Positions 14,234 to 17,498 of a stretch of 17,498 nt of DNA are shown here, piece by piece; the first letter of the stretch is position 1, and each line of letters begins with the position of its first letter. The notes beneath the pieces were generated by a model, which had not been told where the DNA came from, did not search any database, and was given only the letters and a program-made list of their open reading frames with translations. A program made the translations under genes and the position numbers. This DNA comes from JAQGLW01 sp035995725 (GTDB taxonomy: Bacteria > Pseudomonadota > Gammaproteobacteria > Burkholderiales > Burkholderiaceae_D), in assembly GCA_035995725.1 (NCBI GenBank), contig DASYKE010000150.1:1-17498 (forward strand), read 5' to 3'.

Positions 14234-15688
14234 TCAGGCAGAAAAAAGCACCGCTGCTTTAAGCCCGCCTCCATTGACGCCATCCGACAGCACGACTTTG
14301 GCGTCGTGCAAGGCAGCGATGTCGCGCACAATCGCAAGTCCTAAACCGGAGCCGCCCGGATTTGCCTGCTGCGCCGATGCTGCACGGTAAAACGGTGCGA
14401 ATACGCGCTCGCGCTCTGCCGCGGCAATACCTGGCCCGCTGTCTTCCACCTCCAGCACGGCCTGGATGTGCGCCGACACACGCAGTGCCACTTTGCCGCC
14501 ATGCGGCGTATATCGGATCGCATTATCGACCAGGTTGACGACCAGTTCATGCAGCAGCAGCGCGTTTCCCGTCACCTGCACGTCACCCTGGGCTTCCAAC
14601 GAGAAATCAATTCCCTTTTTTACCGCAGCCTGCGCCAGTTCAAGGCCGACCTGGCGCGCAAGTCCGGTCAGCGACAACCTTGCCATTTCGCGATCCACCG
14701 CCCCATGTTCGGCGCGCGCGAGCGTCAGCAGCCGATTCGCAAGATGAACAGTGGCATCGGTGGTCTTGCCGATGCTTTCGACGATTTCGCGCATCGCGCA
14801 TGCATCGTTCTCCCGCAACGCGAGTTCAGCCTGCATCTTCAGTACCGTCAGCGGCGTGCGCAACTGGTGCGACGCATCCGCGATGAAGCGCCGCTGACCG
14901 GCAATAACCAGTTGCAGCCGTGCCATGTAACCGTTCATTGCAGCCACCAGCGGACGCATTTCCTTGTGCACCAGCGCCGGGTCGAAGTCCGACAGATCGG
15001 TTGGCATGCGCGTTTCCACATCGCCTTTCAATCGCATCAGCGGGCGCAGCACGAAGCGCACAGCAAACCACGCCAGCAGTGCGGCCGCCAGCACTAGCGC
15101 AGCCTGGCGCCATAATGTATCGAACAGGATCTTGCGCGACAGATCGCGCCGGGCGTCGAGCGATTCGCCAACCTGTATCAGCGCAATGCCGCGCATCGAG
15201 TCATCGTACACCGGCTGATACAATGCCGCGATGCGGAGCGGTTCGCCATGATAATTCGCATGGTAGAAACGTACCAGCGCCGGATAGATATCGGAGCGCG
15301 GCACATTCGGCGGCAGCACGGGCAGGTCGTCGTAGCCGGACACGAATTCGCCGTTGACACCGGTTACCTTGTAATAAAGCCGGCCCAGCGTATCGGTCTC
15401 GAAACTGTCGAGCGCAACATAAGGCACACTGGCCACCACCTTGCCATCCACGATCGAGACACGTTCGGCGAGTGCGCGGGTAGATGCCAGCAGCGAACGG
15501 TCATAGGCAAGATCGGCTGCGTCGAGCGCATTGCGGTAGACCGATACCGCATTGATCGCCACCAGAATGCCGAGCGGGATCAATAACCAGCGCAATAACT
15601 GGCCGCGCAGGCTGCCGAGCGGTTTGGCAACAGGATCGGTATCCACTGCCATGCCCGTTCCGTTCATCGCGGCATCGCGCCGCATCAT
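14234..15688 (-). CDS. tctE: Two-component sensor histidine kinase TctE
   Basis: This 484-residue inner-membrane kinase has a first membrane helix at about 31-50, a periplasmic sensor region (about 51-193) and a second helix at about 194-212. A HAMP-like stretch (VLRPLMRLKGDVETR) and the H-box DASHQLRTPL, with phosphoacceptor His274, follow. The ATP-binding N-box is NLVDNAIRYTP (385-395), with VEDSGPGI and GGSGLGLAIV after it. It should sense an external tri- or dicarboxylate, possibly through a binding protein, and phosphorylate TctD. Its start overlaps the tctD stop by 4 bases (ATGA, 15685-15688), so the pair is translationally coupled. It is convergent with tctCBA and divergent from a second tctC gene. 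In Bordetella pertussis the BctC binding protein signals to the BctE kinase, which is relevant to this layout. Confidence 0.87.
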   Translation of the reverse strand: MMRRDAAMNGTGMAVDTDPVAKPLGSLRGQLLRWLLIPLGILVAINAVSVYRNALDAADLAYDRSLLASTRALAERVSIVDGKVVASVPYVALDSFETDTLGRLYYKVTGVNGEFVSGYDDLPVLPPNVPRSDIYPALVRFYHANYHGEPLRIAALYQPVYDDSMRGIALIQVGESLDARRDLSRKILFDTLWRQAALVLAAALLAWFAVRFVLRPLMRLKGDVETRMPTDLSDFDPALVHKEMRPLVAAMNGYMARLQLVIAGQRRFIADASHQLRTPLTVLKMQAELALRENDACAMREIVESIGKTTDATVHLANRLLTLARAEHGAVDREMARLSLTGLARQVGLELAQAAVKKGIDFSLEAQGDVQVTGNALLLHELVVNLVDNAIRYTPHGGKVALRVSAHIQAVLEVEDSGPGIAAAERERVFAPFYRAASAQQANPGGSGLGLAIVRDIAALHDAKVVLSDGVNGGGLKAAVLFSA

Positions 15689-16368
15689 TGATGCTCTTGC
15701 GCTTCGAGCAAATACCCCAGTCCGCGCAGCGTGGTGATGACGACCCGGCCGGTCTCCCCATGCTCGAGCTTCTTGCGCAGGCGATGGATATAGATTTCGA
15801 TCGCATCGACGCTGGCGGCGTCGTCGAGCGTGAATACTTCGGCGAACAGTTTTTCCTTCGGTACCACCCGGCCGGCGCGCGTGATCAGCGCTTCAAGCAC
15901 CGAATGTTCGCGCGGCGTCAGCGCCAGCGCGGTATCACCATAGGTAAACATGCGCGACACGGTATCGAACGACAGCGCGCCGCAGCTCAGCTGGACGGCT
16001 TCATTGCCTTGTGTGCGACGCAACAGGGCTTTCACCCGCGCCTCCAGTTCGGCCAATTCGAACGGTTTGGCAAGATAGTCGTCGGCGCCCAGATTCAAGC
16101 CCTGCACCCGATCGTTCAGGCCGCCGCGCGCAGTCAGGATCAGCACCGGCGTCTTGCTGCCGCGTGCGCGCAACCGCTTCAGCACTTCCAGGCCATCCAT
16201 CTTCGGCAGCGTCAGATCGAGAATGACCAGCGCATATTCTTGCGTATGAAGCAGCGAATCCGCATCGGCGCCGTTTGTTGCGCATTCTACCGACAGGTGA
16301 GCATCGTTCAACGCCTTGACAAGCCAGCGCGACAATTCGAAATGATCTTCGACCAGTAAAATGCGCAT
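15685..16368 (-). CDS. tctD: OmpR-family response regulator TctD
   Basis: This 227-residue regulator has a receiver domain (1-115) with acidic pocket Glu7/Asp8, phosphorylated Asp51 (VILDLTLPKMDG), Thr79 (LILTARGG) and Lys101 (YLAKPF). A winged-helix DNA-binding domain follows (about 130-225, ALTPREHSVLEALI and VDAIEIYIHRLRKKLE). It should activate a tricarboxylate transporter operon when phosphorylated by TctE. The start at 16368 lacks a strong Shine-Dalgarno. It is the first gene of the tctD-tctE unit and is divergent from the second tctC gene across 455 bp, the usual arrangement for a regulator and its target. Both that gene and the tctCBA operon further left are candidate targets. Confidence 0.88.
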   Translation of the reverse strand: MRILLVEDHFELSRWLVKALNDAHLSVECATNGADADSLLHTQEYALVILDLTLPKMDGLEVLKRLRARGSKTPVLILTARGGLNDRVQGLNLGADDYLAKPFELAELEARVKALLRRTQGNEAVQLSCGALSFDTVSRMFTYGDTALALTPREHSVLEALITRAGRVVPKEKLFAEVFTLDDAASVDAIEIYIHRLRKKLEHGETGRVVITTLRGLGYLLEAQEHQ

Positions 16369-16417
16369 GATTCAAAAAACGACAAAAATGAAAGGAAGTT
16401 GAAAGCGGAGCGAGCAT

Positions 16418-16594
16418 ATGTTACGCCTACACAATAATAACGAAAGGGAAAATTATCATGAACCTCTTTCTTTTTTGATCATACCCACATTCGACGTATT
16501 TACAAAAGCGCAAGACAAGTCCATGCAGGACAAAATCGTCATCGTCCAGCCAGTCGAGTTACCGGGGGAAGGCGCGCTTGCCTATTTCAACTGA
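16418..16594 (+). CDS. Small ORF of 58 codons, function unknown
   Basis: ATG at 16418 is preceded by GGAG with a 7-base gap, a good ribosome binding site for a frame this short. The product begins MLRLHNNNEREN, has a hydrophobic patch (PLSFLIIPTFDVF, about 16-28) and ends with KIVIVQPVELPGEGALAYFN. No family is recognised. The same frame reopens right after the TGA at 16592-16594 with an ATG at 16598 and runs to a TAA at 16805-16807 (69 more codons), so a gene broken by one stop codon is an alternative. It lies in the divergent tctD-tctC2 gap, where it might be a leader peptide or simply a chance frame. There is no signal peptide. Confidence 0.3.
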   Translation: MLRLHNNNERENYHEPLSFLIIPTFDVFTKAQDKSMQDKIVIVQPVELPGEGALAYFN

Positions 16595-16786
16595 ATCATG
16601 CTGAAATGCATGGCCAATCCGCCGCCGTTGTCGTATTTCATATTGGAAGAATTTGTCGGCGTCAAACTGCTGACAAGCCTTCTTCGCCATGGCCATACGA
16701 TGAAAAGACCGAACAATTATGATTGGCAGGTTAGGATACGGCCCAATGCAGCTGCCGATGAAAGCGAATTGAAAGGCGGCCGCAAC

Positions 16787-16792
16787 TATAAT
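16787..16792 (+). promoter_or_regulatory. Candidate -10 box for the second tctC gene
   Basis: A perfect TATAAT lies 31 bp upstream of the ATG at 16824. The nearest -35-like hexamer, TTGAAA (16769-16774), is only 12 bp away, too close for ordinary sigma-70 spacing, so the promoter may need an activator such as TctD. AAGGAG at 16806-16811 follows, with a longer than usual 12-base gap to the ATG. Confidence 0.45.
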
Positions 16793-16823
16793 GCGCCCTC
16801 CCTTTAAGGAGACGTCTGGGAAC

Positions 16824-17498
16824 ATGCGAATTACGACCGAGCAAGCGATGAAAGCATTGGTGGCGAGCTTATTAGTCACCAGCTTGACGGCCAATGTTTG
16901 CCTGGCCGCATCAGGTGAATGCATCGTGCCGTCCAAGCCGGGCGGCGGCTTCGACTTGACCTGCAAGCTGGCGCAAAAAGGACTGCAGGCCTCCAGCCAT
17001 AAAGCGCAAAAGAATGACGCGCTGCGCATCAGCTATCTGCCTGGCGGCATCGGCGCTGTGGCCTGGAGCATGGTGGTATCGCAGCGGCGGGCCGAACCGG
17101 ATACGCTGATTGCCTTCTCGGGAGGATCGCTGCTCAATGTCGCGCTCGGCAAGTTCGGCAGAACATCCACTGCCGATGTGCGATGGGTAGCGGCGATCGG
17201 CACCGATTACGGCATGGTTGCGGTACGCGCCGACTCGCCCTACAAGACGTTGCGCGACTTGGTCGATGCGCTCAAGCGCGACCCAGCCCATATAACCATC
17301 GGCGCTGGCGGCACCGTCGGCAGCCAGGATTGGCTCAAACTGGCGCTGATTGTAAAGCCAAGCCACGTTGACCCGAAAACATTGCGCTTCGTCGCGTTCG
17401 AGGGCGGCGGCGAAGCGTTCACGGCGTTGCTGGCCGGCCATGTGCAAGCTGTATCTGGCGATGTATCCGAGGCATCGCTGCATGCAATGACGGACAAT
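16824..17498 (+). CDS. Second TctC-family periplasmic binding protein, BctC-like (partial, runs off the right edge)
   Basis: The frame from ATG 16824 is open for all 225 codons to the window end. A signal peptide (about 1-29, SLLVTSLTANVCLAA) precedes a TctC/Bug fold with ECIVPSKPGGGFDLTCKLAQ (32-51), the ligand-loop signature in the variant seen in citrate-type proteins such as Bordetella BctC. YLPGGIGAVAW (71-81), GAGGTVGSQDW (160-170) and FVAFEGGGEAFTALLAGHVQAV (189-210) follow. Cys33 and Cys47 flank the loop and could form a disulfide. It is clearly a paralogue of, not a duplicate of, the tctC at 10977, which has PANPGGGWDQTGR instead. Being divergent from tctDE, it is the likely first gene of the cognate transporter operon, with tctB and tctA expected beyond the edge. 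Confidence 0.83.
   Translation, partial: MRITTEQAMKALVASLLVTSLTANVCLAASGECIVPSKPGGGFDLTCKLAQKGLQASSHKAQKNDALRISYLPGGIGAVAWSMVVSQRRAEPDTLIAFSGGSLLNVALGKFGRTSTADVRWVAAIGTDYGMVAVRADSPYKTLRDLVDALKRDPAHITIGAGGTVGSQDWLKLALIVKPSHVDPKTLRFVAFEGGGEAFTALLAGHVQAVSGDVSEASLHAMTDN

Larger units (their letters stand above)
16369..16823. other. Divergent regulatory region between tctD and the second tctC gene
   Basis: These 455 bp are AT-richer than the genes around them, above all 16369-16520. They hold a 58-codon small ORF (16418-16594), a CATGC/GCATG dyad (16597-16612) and a perfect -10 hexamer near the tctC2 gene. Promoters for both flanking units should lie here. No clear TctD operator was recognised. 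Confidence 0.5.

Noticed and set aside
16559..17029. 156-codon minus-strand frame near the right edge
   Set aside because: It overlaps the start of the second tctC gene, whose plus-strand protein has clear TctC motifs.

Overview
This window looks like accessory carbon-use chromosome from a GC-rich betaproteobacterium. Burkholderiales is likely and the Oxalobacteraceae are plausible; this is inferred from the Bug/TctC-type binding proteins, the TctCBA/TctDE set and codon use, and no marker gene confirms it. No rRNA, tRNA, CRISPR array, insertion sequence or phage gene was seen.

Left part (1-8202). A partial divergent gene lies at the left edge. Next comes a stand-alone NAD(P)-dependent, homoserine-dehydrogenase-like enzyme with a C-terminal SAF domain (119-1531). 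A compact six-gene operon follows on the plus strand (1647-8202). It encodes a MaoC/FAS1-type hydratase, an acyl-CoA dehydrogenase, a CaiB/BaiF CoA-transferase, an MmgE/PrpD protein, a CitE-like lyase and a DctP solute-binding protein. From memory, this matches the Pseudomonas aeruginosa itaconate locus (CoA-transferase, itaconyl-CoA hydratase, citramalyl-CoA lyase) including its uncharacterised acyl-CoA dehydrogenase and PrpD-like members and its TRAP transporter. The proposed pathway takes up a C5 branched dicarboxylate with DctP, activates it to the CoA thioester, hydrates it to citramalyl-CoA and cleaves that to acetyl-CoA and pyruvate. The TRAP membrane subunits DctQ and DctM are absent here.

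Middle part (8203-10976). This sparse region holds a PAP2-family membrane phosphatase gene (plus) and a CAP-domain lipoprotein gene (minus), with long non-coding stretches. Copies of a short repeat with a nearly invariant 16-bp core lie downstream of dctP and between the two convergent genes. A third, inverted copy lies inside the last codons of the SAF-domain gene.

Right part (10977-17498). A complete tripartite tricarboxylate transporter operon tctC-tctB-tctA ends at a strong hairpin terminator. It converges on a minus-strand two-component system, tctD (regulator) and tctE (sensor kinase), whose genes overlap by 4 bp. Divergent from tctD is a second TctC-type binding protein gene that runs off the right edge and resembles the Bordetella BctC type. 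Since tctDE is usually divergent from its cognate tctC, the kinase probably belongs with this second, truncated transporter unit rather than with the complete tctCBA to its left. A 58-codon small ORF with a good ribosome binding site lies in the tctD-tctC2 gap.
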